A stretch of 64,000 bases of DNA, from contig CAZUMJ010000002.1 of assembly GCA_964621605.1 (NCBI GenBank), positions 89,437 to 153,436 of the forward strand. The letters are read 5' to 3'. Below, piece after piece: positions 38,556-46,462 of this stretch (within the stretch, counting starts at the first letter, position 1; each line of letters begins with the position of its first letter). Made by a program: the position numbers and the translations under genes. The notes below the pieces were generated by a model. The model ran no database searches. It was not told the origin of the DNA and was given only the letters and a program-made list of their open reading frames with translations. Origin of the DNA: CAZUMJ01 sp964621605 (lineage in GTDB: Bacteria; Actinomycetota; Acidimicrobiia; Acidimicrobiales; Iamiaceae).

Positions 38556-39031
38556 TCGGCGCCGGCCTGGCGCCCGGGGGGCTTGCCCACGCCGATGCGC
38601 ACGCGGACGAAGGCGTCGCTGTGCAGGTGCGCCTTTATCGACTTCAGGCCGTTATGTCCGGCGAGGCCGCCCCCCGCCTTCACCTTCAAGCGACCGACGG
38701 GCAGGTCGAGCTCGTCGTGCACGACCACCACGCGCGACACGTCGGTCACGCCGTGCCGGCGCACCAACGGCGCGACCGACGCACCCGACTCGTTCATGTA
38801 GGTCTGCGGGAATGCCAAGGCGACGCGATGCTCGCCCACCCGCACCTCCGCGACGAGCGCGCGCTCCTTGGATGCCTTCAGGCGTCCTCCATGTCGGGAC
38901 GCCAGGAGCTCGACGACGTCGACACCGATGTTGTGGCGCGTGCCGACGTACTCCGCGCCGGGGTTCCCGAGCCCCACCACCAACAGGTCGGCAGGCGTTC
39001 CTCGGCGTGCCCCGGACCCGAACGGGCTCAT
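38420..39031 (-). CDS. pth: peptidyl-tRNA hydrolase
   Basis: Releases tRNA from peptidyl-tRNA that has dropped off ribosomes. 203 residues with VVGLGNPGAEYVGTRHNIG (catalytic His in the last part), FPQTYMNESG, VVVVHDELDLPVGRLKVK and GGGLAGHNGLKS, all diagnostic. ATG 39031 gives the usual length; an upstream in-frame extension has no family match. It follows rplY by 25 nt, the normal actinobacterial pairing. Its 3' end overlaps the convergent PAP2 gene by 136 nt. Confidence 0.97.
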   Translation of the reverse strand: MSPFGSGARRGTPADLLVVGLGNPGAEYVGTRHNIGVDVVELLASRHGGRLKASKERALVAEVRVGEHRVALAFPQTYMNESGASVAPLVRRHGVTDVSRVVVVHDELDLPVGRLKVKAGGGLAGHNGLKSIKAHLHSDAFVRVRIGVGKPPGRQAGADYVLRRPGKAERAELDVVVGEAADAVEAMLTDEIGEVMTRFNARA

Positions 39032-39056
39032 CGCAGGACGGCTCGACGCCGTCGAG

Positions 39057-39689
39057 TCACTCGCCGCCCGCGTCGGAGCCCGCAGCGTTGGCGTCCCCAG
39101 CGTCGTCGCCGCTCGAAGCAGCCTCGACACCCGCACGGGTGAGGACCGTCACCACAACAGCCTCGTCCGCGTCGAGGTCGGTGCTCACACCCTTGGGGAG
39201 CGTCAGGTCGGCGACACGCACGGTGTCGCCGAGGACGAGCCCGCTGATGTCGACGGTGATCTCGTGGGGGATATCGGCGGGCTTCGCCACGACCGGCAGG
39301 TGGAACAGCACGAGGTCGGCCATGCCGTTCTCGCGCGTGACACCCAACGCCTCGCCCTCCAGCACGATCGGCACGTCGACGGTGAGCTCCTCGTCACGGT
39401 TCACGAGGAGGAAGTCGAGGTGTGTCACGGTGTGGTTCACCGGGTGACGCTGCAAGGTCTTGACCATCGCGAGCTTGCGCTGGCCGTCGATCTCCAGGGT
39501 GAGCAGGGCGTTGAGGCCCGCCTCGCCGCTGAGGGCGATGCGCAGGTCACGCCACACGACCGCAACAGACTGCGGCTCGGAGCCGTGCCCGTAGACGACG
39601 GCCGGGACCTTGCCCTCGGCACGCAGGCGGCGCGAAGGACGGGACCCGGTGACACGACCGGTTTCAGCGGTGAGGGTGATCTCAGCCAT
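39057..39689 (-). CDS. rplY: ribosomal protein bL25, CTC form
   Basis: Binds 5S rRNA in the 50S subunit. 210 residues: an N-terminal bL25 domain (LTAETGRVTGSRPSRRLRAEGKVPAVVYG, here one motif in two halves) and the longer CTC beta domain (HEITVDISGLVLGDTVRVADL). An acidic Ala/Gly/Asp tail follows. This two-domain form is the general stress protein Ctc type. It lies between prs and pth on the same strand. The 92-nt gap before it may hold a separate promoter, but none stands out. Confidence 0.97.
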   Translation of the reverse strand: MAEITLTAETGRVTGSRPSRRLRAEGKVPAVVYGHGSEPQSVAVVWRDLRIALSGEAGLNALLTLEIDGQRKLAMVKTLQRHPVNHTVTHLDFLLVNRDEELTVDVPIVLEGEALGVTRENGMADLVLFHLPVVAKPADIPHEITVDISGLVLGDTVRVADLTLPKGVSTDLDADEAVVVTVLTRAGVEAASSGDDAGDANAAGSDAGGE

Positions 39690-39781
39690 CGGAGACTCCT
39701 ACTTCAGAGATCGCGCCGGAGCGCAAGCGGTTGGAAACGACGTGCGAGGCTACGGGCTGGGGCGGCCGGCGCGCCAACCCG

Positions 39782-40753
39782 TCAGGACTGGTTCTCGCCG
39801 TCGAAGATCTCGCTCACGCTCGTGTCTTCGAAGACCGCGTCGATCGCGTCGCCGATGAGCGGCGCGACCGACAGCACCTCGAGCTTGTCGAAGCGCTTCT
39901 CGGCGGGGATCGGCAGGGTGTCGGTCACGACGACACGCGACAGATCGGCGTTCTTGAGCCGATCGACCGCCGGGTCTGACAGCACCGCGTGGGTGGCCAT
40001 CACCCAGACGTCGGTGGCGCCGTGCTCGCGCAGGATGTCGGCCGCGGCGACGATGGTACCGGCGGTGTCGATCATGTCGTCGAGCAGGATGCACGCCCGG
40101 CCGTCGACCTGTCCGATCACGTCCGCGGCGACGACCTGGTTCGCGGTGCCCCGTGGCCGGTACTTGTTGACGAACGCCAAGTCGGCACCGAGTTGGTTCG
40201 CGAAGCGCTTCGCCGCCTTCATCCCCCCCGCGTCGGGCGACACGATGACCGGAGACGCCGGGCAGTTCTGGCGCACGTAGTCGATGAGCACCGGCTGCGC
40301 CGTGAGGTGATCGACGGGGATGTCGAAGAACCCCTGGATCTGCCCCGTGTGCAAGTCGACGCTGACCACCCGGTCGGCGCCCGCCGCCTGCATCATGTCG
40401 GCCACGAGCTTCGCCGTGATCGGCTCACGGCCCTCGGCCTTGCGGTCTTGTCGGGCATAGCCGTAGTACGGGCATACGGCGGTGATGCGCTTGGCCGACG
40501 CGCGCTTGGCGGCGTCGATCATGATGAGCTGCTCCATGATCGACGAGTTCACGTCGCCGCCGTGGGTCTGCACGATGAACACGTCTGCCCCGCGCAGCGA
40601 CTCACCGAAGCGGCAGTGCAGCTCGCCATTGGCGAACTGGCGCAGGTTCGGGTCACCCAACTCGACGCCGATGCGAGCCGCGATGCTGGCCGCCAGCTCC
40701 GGATGGGCGCTCCCCGAGTAGAGCTGCAGCTTCTTCTTGGTGACGAGCTCCAT
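39782..40753 (-). CDS. prs: ribose-phosphate pyrophosphokinase
   Basis: Makes PRPP from ribose-5-phosphate and ATP for nucleotides, histidine and, in actinobacteria, decaprenyl-phosphoribose for arabinan. 323 residues contain YYGYARQDRK (ATP loop), VVSVDLHTGQIQGFF (metal and ribose site) and the PRPP loop CILLDDMIDTAGTI. The ATG start is 13 nt after glmU. The glmU-prs pairing couples UDP-GlcNAc and PRPP supply, both envelope precursors. Length and motifs are normal. Confidence 0.98.
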   Translation of the reverse strand: MELVTKKKLQLYSGSAHPELAASIAARIGVELGDPNLRQFANGELHCRFGESLRGADVFIVQTHGGDVNSSIMEQLIMIDAAKRASAKRITAVCPYYGYARQDRKAEGREPITAKLVADMMQAAGADRVVSVDLHTGQIQGFFDIPVDHLTAQPVLIDYVRQNCPASPVIVSPDAGGMKAAKRFANQLGADLAFVNKYRPRGTANQVVAADVIGQVDGRACILLDDMIDTAGTIVAAADILREHGATDVWVMATHAVLSDPAVDRLKNADLSRVVVTDTLPIPAEKRFDKLEVLSVAPLIGDAIDAVFEDTSVSEIFDGENQS

Positions 40754-40766
40754 GGGGGTCCTCGGG

Positions 40767-41891
40767 CTACTGGCCGGGTGGGGGGACGGGACCGTCGTCG
40801 GGCCCCGGCGCAGTGTAGAACGCGCCGGTCACCGCACCTTCAGGGACGAGCGAACCAGGCGGCAACGACGCGTAGGGCCCCACGATTGCGCCTGCACCGA
40901 CGTCGGCTTGCTGCCCGGTCGTCGTCGTGACGACGGCATGCGCGCCGACCCGGCAGTCGACGAGGCGCGTGTTCGGACCGATCTCGACGCCTTCGTCGAC
41001 GACGGTTCGCCCTTGCAACATCGTGCCCGGGAAGAGCGTCACGTCGTTGGCGAGGCGGACGGTTCGATCGAGGTAGGTCATGGCGGGATCGACCATCGTG
41101 ACGCCGTTGGCCATCCAGTAGTCGTTCGTGCGCCGGCGCAGCTCGGCCTCGGCCGACGCGAGCTGGCGGCGATCGTTCACGCCGTGGGTCTCGTCCGCAT
41201 CCGCCACGAGCGCGTGCACGGGGTAGCCGGCCTCGTGCAGCACCGACACCACATCGGTGAGGTAGTACTCGCCTTGCGCGTTCTCGGGGGTGAGGCGACG
41301 CAGCGCGGGTGCCAGGAGGCTTCGCCGGAAGCAGTAGATCGAGGTGTTCACCTCGGTGATCGCCTGCTCCTCGGGGGTTGCGTCGGCTTGCTCGACCACC
41401 CGCACGACGCGCTCCTCGCGTCCTCGCACGATGCGCCCGTAACCGGTCGGATCGTCGAGGTGCGCCGTCAGCACCGTGGCTGCGGCGCCCGTCTCGGCGT
41501 GCTTCGCCACGAGTGCGGCGAGCGTCTCGGGCCGCAGGAGCGGCGTGTCGCCGGGAACGACGATGACGTCGTCGGCGTCGTCGTCGCCGTCGTCGGGGAA
41601 GGCGGTCAGCGCGACGCTCACCGCGTCGCCGGTGCCACGCTGCACCCCCTGTTCGACGAAGTCGACCACGAACGCGGGTGCCTCTTCGGCGACCTTCTTG
41701 GTGACCCGCTCACCACCGTGGCCGACCACCACGACAACGCGTTCCGGGGTGCACGAGACCAGTGCGTCGAGGACGTAGAGGACCATCGACCGGCCGCACA
41801 GGAGGTGGAGCGGCTTGGGCCGCTCGGAACGCATGCGAGTGCCGGCGCCGGCCGCAAGGACGATCGCGGCGAGCGGTCTGGCTTCGGGCAT
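40767..41891 (-). CDS. glmU: GlmU uridylyltransferase, acetyltransferase domain truncated
   Basis: 374 residues against about 450-490 normally. The uridylyltransferase half is intact: LAAGAGTRMRSERPKPLHLL, GTGDAVSVAL, VVPGDTPLLRP, and NTSIYCFRR with GEYYLTD. The left-handed beta-helix then starts but stops at GPYASLPPGSLVPEGAVTGAFYTAP. This is just before where other GlmU proteins have the HLTYxGDA active site; the usual Arg in RPG is Pro here. There are only 13 nt between its stop and prs, so the missing part is not shifted out of frame. It should make UDP-GlcNAc from GlcNAc-1-P but probably cannot acetylate GlcN-1-P. Confidence 0.9.
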   Translation of the reverse strand: MPEARPLAAIVLAAGAGTRMRSERPKPLHLLCGRSMVLYVLDALVSCTPERVVVVVGHGGERVTKKVAEEAPAFVVDFVEQGVQRGTGDAVSVALTAFPDDGDDDADDVIVVPGDTPLLRPETLAALVAKHAETGAAATVLTAHLDDPTGYGRIVRGREERVVRVVEQADATPEEQAITEVNTSIYCFRRSLLAPALRRLTPENAQGEYYLTDVVSVLHEAGYPVHALVADADETHGVNDRRQLASAEAELRRRTNDYWMANGVTMVDPAMTYLDRTVRLANDVTLFPGTMLQGRTVVDEGVEIGPNTRLVDCRVGAHAVVTTTTGQQADVGAGAIVGPYASLPPGSLVPEGAVTGAFYTAPGPDDGPVPPPGQ

Positions 41892-41961
41892 GCTCCAGTT
41901 TTACTCGGCCCGCGCCCTCTCGGATGCACGTCGGAGGCGGCGCTGTGCTGCACTGACCCCG

Positions 41962-42870
41962 ATGGCCGAGTTCACCCTCCCCACGGCGCTGGCGGACGAT
42001 GTCTTGCGACGACTCGCCTACGAACCCGGCGGTAGGTGCGACCTCGACCTTCTCTACAGCCGCTTCTGCGACACGGTTCCGTTCGACCCTGTCGCCAAGG
42101 CACGCGCAGTGCGCGAGGGCCACCGTCCGCCGGGGAGCGATCCCGTCGAGGTGGCGGAGCACTTCCTCGCCACCGGCCTCGGAGGTACCTGCTGGGCGAC
42201 CTGCGGTCTGCTTGCCGCCCTGGTGCACCACGTCGGCGTCGAGGCGACCGTCGGCGTGGAACGCATGCGAGCGACGGACGCCGTCGACTTCCACAGCTTC
42301 GTCGTGGCGTGGACCGACGACGGGCCGCACATGCTCGACCCCGTCCACGCGTCCGGCCGCCCGCTCGCCCTCCGCGCCGGATCGACCGGCACCCACCCGG
42401 TGTACCGGTCTGTGCTCGTGGGCTTCGACACCGACGAGCGATCACGCCGGGGAGAGGCGGCCGAGCGGCCGCCGGCGAGCGGTGCCCGCTCGGGAGTACC
42501 GCCGCGGGTCGGCCACGAATGGGCCAGCCCGGACCACGCCGGGAGCTACGTCGTGCTCACGGACCACCTCGACCCCGCCGATGTCGCCGCGTTCTGCGAC
42601 GTCTCCGTTGCACACACGGGTGTCCGCGCCCAACGCCTCTTCCATCGCACCGCCGGCATCGACAGCCTGACGATCGTGCGTCCCCTGCTCGACGGGCGCG
42701 GGCTCGAGCGACGCACCTGGTCGGGCAGCGCCCCCACTCCGGAACGAGTCGAGCTGCGCACCGCGGAGGACATCTGCGCGGCGCTGCACGTCGGCGAGGA
42801 CGGCATGGCGGCGGTGGTCGCCTCCGGCCTCGCCGAGGTCGACGGCACCACCTGGCGCTTCACCGTCTGA
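41962..42870 (+). CDS. arylamine N-acetyltransferase-like (transglutaminase-fold) protein
   Basis: 302 residues with a Cys-His-Asp triad in NAT order: LGGTCWATCG (Cys77), DFHSFVVAW (His111) and HMLDPVHASG (Asp126). NAT enzymes usually show RGGxC; here the Arg is Leu. The C-terminal half (residues 150-300) lacks the NAT lid and may be a separate domain. It could acetylate amines from acetyl-CoA or belong to a neighbouring acyltransferase branch. The gene is divergent from glmU with a 70-nt space; any supply of missing GlmU activity is pure speculation. Confidence 0.7.
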   Translation: MAEFTLPTALADDVLRRLAYEPGGRCDLDLLYSRFCDTVPFDPVAKARAVREGHRPPGSDPVEVAEHFLATGLGGTCWATCGLLAALVHHVGVEATVGVERMRATDAVDFHSFVVAWTDDGPHMLDPVHASGRPLALRAGSTGTHPVYRSVLVGFDTDERSRRGEAAERPPASGARSGVPPRVGHEWASPDHAGSYVVLTDHLDPADVAAFCDVSVAHTGVRAQRLFHRTAGIDSLTIVRPLLDGRGLERRTWSGSAPTPERVELRTAEDICAALHVGEDGMAAVVASGLAEVDGTTWRFTV

Positions 42871-42936
42871 CGCGGCCTGGGCAGCGCGGGGCAGCGCCGT
42901 GTGGCAGGGCTGGACCGTGTGCGACGCGTCGCTGTG

Positions 42937-43008
42937 CTCGGGGGCGAGGGTTCGAACCTCGATGAGCGGCTCCAAAGGCCACCGTCCTGCCAATTGAACG
43001 ACCCCCGA
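42937..43008 (-). tRNA. tRNA-Gln (UUG)
   Basis: On the minus strand a full cloverleaf can be drawn. The acceptor TCGGGGG pairs with CCCCCGA. There is a D-arm, an anticodon stem GTGGC/GCCGC with loop CTTTGGA (anticodon TTG), and a T-arm CGAGG-TTCGAAC-CCTCG. The discriminator is G and CCA is not encoded. It is 72 nt long. It lies between the NAT-like gene and bS22, in the part of the chromosome where other actinobacteria also keep a tRNA-Gln. Confidence 0.95.
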
Positions 43009-43124
43009 CAGTGGGCCACCACGCTACCGGAGGCGGCGCACCCCTCCGTCCGCACTGCCGGGCGTGCATGGGAACCAGCGGGGTTTCGCACCGCGCCGGG
43101 TCGGCCACTAGGTTGGCGCGCCTC

Positions 43125-43223
43125 ATGGGATCTCTCATCAAGAAGCGCCGCAAGCGCATGCGCAAGAAGAAGCACAAGAAGATGCTGAAGCGAACCCGCT
43201 GGCAGCGTCGCGCCGGCAAGTAG
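43125..43223 (+). CDS. ribosomal protein bS22 (AURKAIP1/COX24 domain)
   Basis: A 32-residue, extremely basic protein starting MGSLIKKRRKRMRKKKHKKM and ending TRWQRRAGK. It closely matches the tiny 30S protein bS22 seen in mycobacterial ribosomes, which begins MGSVIKKRRKRMSKKKHRK. It binds rRNA near the decoding region. Such short genes are easily missed in annotation. The ATG at 43125 is the only sensible start. Downstream at 43274 is a strong hairpin shared with the convergent ispE. Confidence 0.95.
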   Translation: MGSLIKKRRKRMRKKKHKKMLKRTRWQRRAGK

Positions 43224-43273
43224 TTCTCGTCGGCGCCTCGCCGCGCCACGTCGCTTCGCACCCGTCGACCCGA

Positions 43274-43299
43274 CCGACCGCCCCCACGGGGGCGGTCGG
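43274..43299. terminator. GC-rich hairpin between convergent bS22 and ispE
   Basis: CCGACCGCCCCC pairs with GGGGGCGGTCGG around a 2-4 nt loop, a perfect stem of about 11 bp. There is no T-run on either strand, as is common in high-GC actinobacteria. Its place between two facing genes suggests it ends transcription from both sides. Confidence 0.7.
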
Positions 43300-43305
43300 C
43301 GCGCG

Positions 43306-44067
43306 TCACGACGAAGGCGGCGCTTCTGGCGGGGTGGTCTGGACGACCACGCGTCCGTCACCGGGGAAGGCTCCCGGTACGAACCACGTACTCCCGCTTC
43401 CAGCCAGCGTCGGCGTGCAGCCCGTTGCGTCGCCAAGGCGGTCGCGCCACATCGCGAGCCGCGGCTCGACGTGCAGGGCCGCGAGCTCGAGGTCGTTCTC
43501 GCCCGGACCGGTCGGACCGCCGAGCCCATCCCACGCTCGGTACACCGCTGGCGTCGCACAGCCGAAGGGCGGGAGCGCCAGCGTGTAGGTGCGAGGTTCG
43601 TACGGAAGCGCCTCGAGCTGTTCGCCGACCCCGGTGACGCGCGCCCGCCCGCCCGCAACGCAGAACGACACGTCTGCGCCGATCGATGCGGCAACCACGG
43701 GGTCGACCGCGTCGGGGCCACCCGCCGCCCACCGCAGGACCGCGGCGGCATCGGCTGACGCGCCACCAAGCCCTGCCCCAGCCGGTATGCGCTTCACGAG
43801 CCGCACCGCGGCCGTGACCCCCAAGGCTCGCAGCGTGCGCGTCACCGTGTTGCCCGGACCGACCTCGACGGGAAGTCCGCTCGCCGCCTCGACCACGGTG
43901 AGGGCGTCACCCGGCCCGATCTCGATGCGGTCGGCCAGGTCGAGCGTGACCATCTCAGCGTCGATGAGGTGCAAACCGTCCTGGCGCACACCGGTGATGC
44001 GCAGCGAGACCGTGAGCTTGGCTCGTGCGTGCAGCACGGCAGTCTCGGAGGGAGTCACGCGCTGCAT
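43306..44067 (-). CDS. ispE: 4-diphosphocytidyl-2-C-methyl-D-erythritol kinase
   Basis: A GHMP kinase of the MEP pathway to isoprenoids. 253 residues, slightly short. It shows HARAKLTVSLRITGVRQDGLH at the substrate side, the ATP loop RIPAGAGLGGASADAAAVL, and a late TLAGSGSTWFVPG. In most actinobacteria ispE directly follows ksgA; here about 2.4 kb with the luciferase-like and TetR genes and repeats separates them. The upstream region holds a short tandem repeat. The product feeds undecaprenyl phosphate, used by the glycan operons of this window. Confidence 0.93.
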   Translation of the reverse strand: MQRVTPSETAVLHARAKLTVSLRITGVRQDGLHLIDAEMVTLDLADRIEIGPGDALTVVEAASGLPVEVGPGNTVTRTLRALGVTAAVRLVKRIPAGAGLGGASADAAAVLRWAAGGPDAVDPVVAASIGADVSFCVAGGRARVTGVGEQLEALPYEPRTYTLALPPFGCATPAVYRAWDGLGGPTGPGENDLELAALHVEPRLAMWRDRLGDATGCTPTLAGSGSTWFVPGAFPGDGRVVVQTTPPEAPPSS

Positions 44068-44095
44068 CGTAGGAGCGATGGCGCGGCGCGCCTTC

Positions 44096-44187
44096 GCCAG
44101 AGCGCCGCGCCAGAGCGCCGCGCCGGAGCACTTTCGCCAGAGCGCCGCGCCAGAGCGCTTTCGCCAGAGCGCTTTCGCCAGAGCGAG
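44096..44187. repeat. short tandem repeat of CGCCAGAGCG
   Basis: The 10-mer CGCCAGAGCG occurs six times with one variant copy. The spacings of 13-14 nt come from two alternating unit types (GCCGCGCCAGAGC and GCTTTCGCCAGAGC). The array lies between the start of ispE and the operator of the luciferase-like gene. It is probably a small satellite from replication slippage. Confidence 0.75.
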
Positions 44188-44253
44188 CAGAGCGGGCGGG
44201 GCCGCGCGCCACCTCGACCACCTGCTTGCCTGCCGTCGCCTAATGCACTACAT

Positions 44254-44267
44254 TAGAACACGTTCTC
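44254..44267 (+). promoter_or_regulatory. palindromic operator, TetR/KstR-like
   Basis: TAGAACACGTTCTC contains the inverted repeat AGAAC-AC-GTTCT and nearly fits the TnnAACnnGTTnnA pattern known for KstR-type TetR regulators. It lies 25 nt before the ATG of the luciferase-like gene, whose neighbour encodes a TetR protein. The sequence between is AT-richer than the surroundings. Most likely this is where that regulator represses the two-gene unit. Confidence 0.6.
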
Positions 44268-44292
44268 GGAACTAACCCCCAGGAGCATCACC

Positions 44293-45501
44293 ATGGAGTT
44301 CGGCCTCTTCTTCAACGGCTACCTGCCCGGCCCAGCCGCGTTCGACACCGACGCAGAGCACACCATGCTCATGCGTGAGGCGCAGTACGCCGTCCACGCC
44401 GACTCGTTCAACTGGAAGTACGCATGGTTCGGCGAGCACCACAGCCTCACCGAGTACTCGCACCTCTCGGCGCCCGAATCGATGATCCCGTTCATCGCCG
44501 CGCAGACCCAGCGCATCCACCTGGGCTCCGCGATCATGAACCTCTCCCCGAAGGTCAACCACCCGCCCCGTTTGGCCGAGCGCGTCGCGATGATCGACCA
44601 CCTCACCAACGGCCGGTTCGAGTTCGGCAGCGGCCGAGGTGCCGGCGAGCACGAGATGCAGACGTTCGACCTGCACACCTCCGAGACGAAGGAGATGTGG
44701 GACGAGGTCGCACCCGAGCTCATCAAGATGTGGGAGACCACCGACTACGAGTTCGAGGGCGAGTTCTTCCGGGTGCCCTACCCGCACAACATCCTCCCCA
44801 AGCCCTACGGCGTCGGTCACCCGCCGCTCTGGCTCGGCTGCGGGAGCCCCCCCACGTTCACCAAGGCCGGCAACCTCGGCGTCGGTGCCATCGCCTTCAA
44901 CTTCGAGCCCGTCATGAACCTCAAGGGGCGGATCGAGGCCTACAAGGAAGGCATCGCCGACTGCACCGAGCCCCTGGGCGAGTTCATCAACGACAACGTG
45001 ATGATGACCAACGCCGTGGTGTGCCTCGCCGACGGCAAGCGCGCCCGCGAGATCGCCATGTCGGCCGGACGTGGCTACCTGAACACGCTGGTCACCCTGT
45101 ACCACTCGACGATTCCGCCCGCGAAGGGTGCCGTCACCTGGCCCGACCCGCCCCGCGCCCTCCCCGACGAGGCGGCGCTCGACTACGCCATCGACAACGG
45201 CTACCTCCTGTGCGGCACGCCCGAGCAGGTGCTCGAGCAGATCGCGCGCTACGAGGCGGTCGGCACCGACCAGCTCGTCTTCGGCATCCCGAACGAAGGG
45301 TTCGAGCACGACGAGGTGCTCGAGATGATCGAGCTGTTCGGCAAGCACGTGATCCCGGAGTTCGACAAGGACCCGGAGCACCGCACCACCAAGATGCGCG
45401 CCTCCGCCGTCCGCAAGTACCCGAAGTTCACCAAGCTTCCTGAGGGCCTGCGCAACCCCGAGGTCATCCCGACCAACGCCCTCAAGCCCCTGGGGAGCTG
45501 A
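44293..45501 (+). CDS. luciferase-like (LLM) flavin-dependent oxidoreductase
   Basis: A 402-residue TIM-barrel monooxygenase of the bacterial-luciferase superfamily, using FMN or F420. Signatures include YAWFGEHHSLTEYSHLSAPE, LGSAIMNLSPKVNHPPRLAE, GRFEFGSGRGAGEHEMQTF and PLWLGCGSPPTFTKAG. The ATG has AGGAG 7 nt upstream. A palindromic operator lies close before it and a TetR gene follows 10 nt after, so it is probably inducible by its own substrate. Related enzymes in actinobacteria act on lipids, alkanes or nitrogen compounds; which one applies here cannot be said. Confidence 0.9.
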   Translation: MEFGLFFNGYLPGPAAFDTDAEHTMLMREAQYAVHADSFNWKYAWFGEHHSLTEYSHLSAPESMIPFIAAQTQRIHLGSAIMNLSPKVNHPPRLAERVAMIDHLTNGRFEFGSGRGAGEHEMQTFDLHTSETKEMWDEVAPELIKMWETTDYEFEGEFFRVPYPHNILPKPYGVGHPPLWLGCGSPPTFTKAGNLGVGAIAFNFEPVMNLKGRIEAYKEGIADCTEPLGEFINDNVMMTNAVVCLADGKRAREIAMSAGRGYLNTLVTLYHSTIPPAKGAVTWPDPPRALPDEAALDYAIDNGYLLCGTPEQVLEQIARYEAVGTDQLVFGIPNEGFEHDEVLEMIELFGKHVIPEFDKDPEHRTTKMRASAVRKYPKFTKLPEGLRNPEVIPTNALKPLGS

Positions 45502-45511
45502 CACGGCCCCG

Positions 45512-46105
45512 ATCGCCACGGCCACGCGCGATCGCCTTCTCGACGAGGCGGAGCGCCTGTTCGCCCACCGCGGCGTCGACCGGGTCAGCACCCGCGAGAT
45601 CGTCGAGGCTGCCGAACAACGCAACGTCTCCGCGGTCACCTACCACTTCGGGTCGCGTGAGGGTCTCCTGCTGGAGATCCTCACGCGGCGCGGTGGTCCC
45701 GTGGACGCCGAACGGGGTCGTCGACGTGCGACCCTCGACGCACACCCGACGACGAGCGACCTGGTCGCCTGTCTCGTCGAGCCCTACCGTGCACTTCTCA
45801 CGGAGGCGGGCGGCCGCGCCTACGTCCGCATCGTCGCCCAGCTCCGGGGACGCTTCGCGGCGTGGCGTGTCGAATCCGACGCGGCCACGACGGTGCACCT
45901 CGCCGCGATCCTCGACGAGCTCGAGGCACGCATCCCCGCCACCCCGGCGCTGCGCCGCGAACGCATCGTCGGCATGATCATGGTGCTGACCGGCATGGTG
46001 GCGGAACGGGCCGGGCGCATCGACAGCATGGTCCCGAGCGAGACCACAGACGACGAGTTCGCCGAAGACCTCATCGCCATGTGCACCGCCGTCGTGGGCA
46101 ACTGA
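45512..46105 (+). CDS. TetR-family regulator with no canonical start codon
   Basis: About 197 residues. The DNA-binding part is LLDEAERLFAHRGVDRVSTR and EIVEAAEQRNVSAVTYHFGS, a complete TetR helix-turn-helix near the expected N-terminus. Upstream in this frame no ATG, GTG or TTG occurs back to a stop at 45326-45328. The reading frame is open from there, so translation must begin at a rare codon (ATC 45512, or ACG 45503 after GGGGAG 45492-45497), or the sequence has an error. The first GTG, at 45701, lies after the DNA-binding domain. It probably controls the luciferase-like gene. Confidence 0.7.
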   Translation: MATATRDRLLDEAERLFAHRGVDRVSTREIVEAAEQRNVSAVTYHFGSREGLLLEILTRRGGPVDAERGRRRATLDAHPTTSDLVACLVEPYRALLTEAGGRAYVRIVAQLRGRFAAWRVESDAATTVHLAAILDELEARIPATPALRRERIVGMIMVLTGMVAERAGRIDSMVPSETTDDEFAEDLIAMCTAVVGN

Positions 46106-46112
46106 GCCGGGC

Positions 46113-46292
46113 CACCCCCGGCTCCCTGTTACCCCCTGCCCCTGCTCTCGCCNNNNNNNNNNNNNNNNNNNNNNNNNNNNNNNNNNNNNNNNNNNNNNNN
46201 NNNNNNNNNNNNNNNNNNNNNNNNNNNNNNNNNNNNNNNNNNNNNNNNNNNNCACCCCCGGCTCCCTGTTACCCCCTGCCCCTGCTCTCGCC
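46113..46292. repeat. 40-bp direct repeat flanking an assembly gap
   Basis: An identical 40-bp C-rich sequence lies on both sides of a run of 100 N (46153-46252). The N count is a standard filler, so the true number of copies is unknown. Together with 46106-46462 this space has no gene. The array lies between the TetR gene and ksgA. Confidence 0.75.
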
Positions 46293-46354
46293 CCCAGCCG
46301 CTCCTCTCGCGCGCTGGTCGCCCCTGCTCCGTAGCCCCCTGGTCGCCCCTGCTC

Positions 46355-46454
46355 GTTCTCGGCACCACCGCTCGTTCTCGGCACCGATTTCGCCCACTTC
46401 TGCACCAAATCGGTGCCCAGAACGGTGGGAATGCACCGAATCGGTGCCCAGAAC
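46355..46454. repeat. palindromic repeat, second copy, at the ksgA 3' side
   Basis: Words of the GTTCTCGGCACCGATTT type occur at about 46355-46367 (partial) and 46374-46392. Their inverted form AAATCGGTGCCCAGAAC occurs at 46406-46423 and again at 46435-46454. The set can fold into a hairpin. It is the same family as at 5150-5227 and again sits between convergent genes (TetR and ksgA). Confidence 0.65.
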
Positions 46455-46462
46455 GGGCGACG

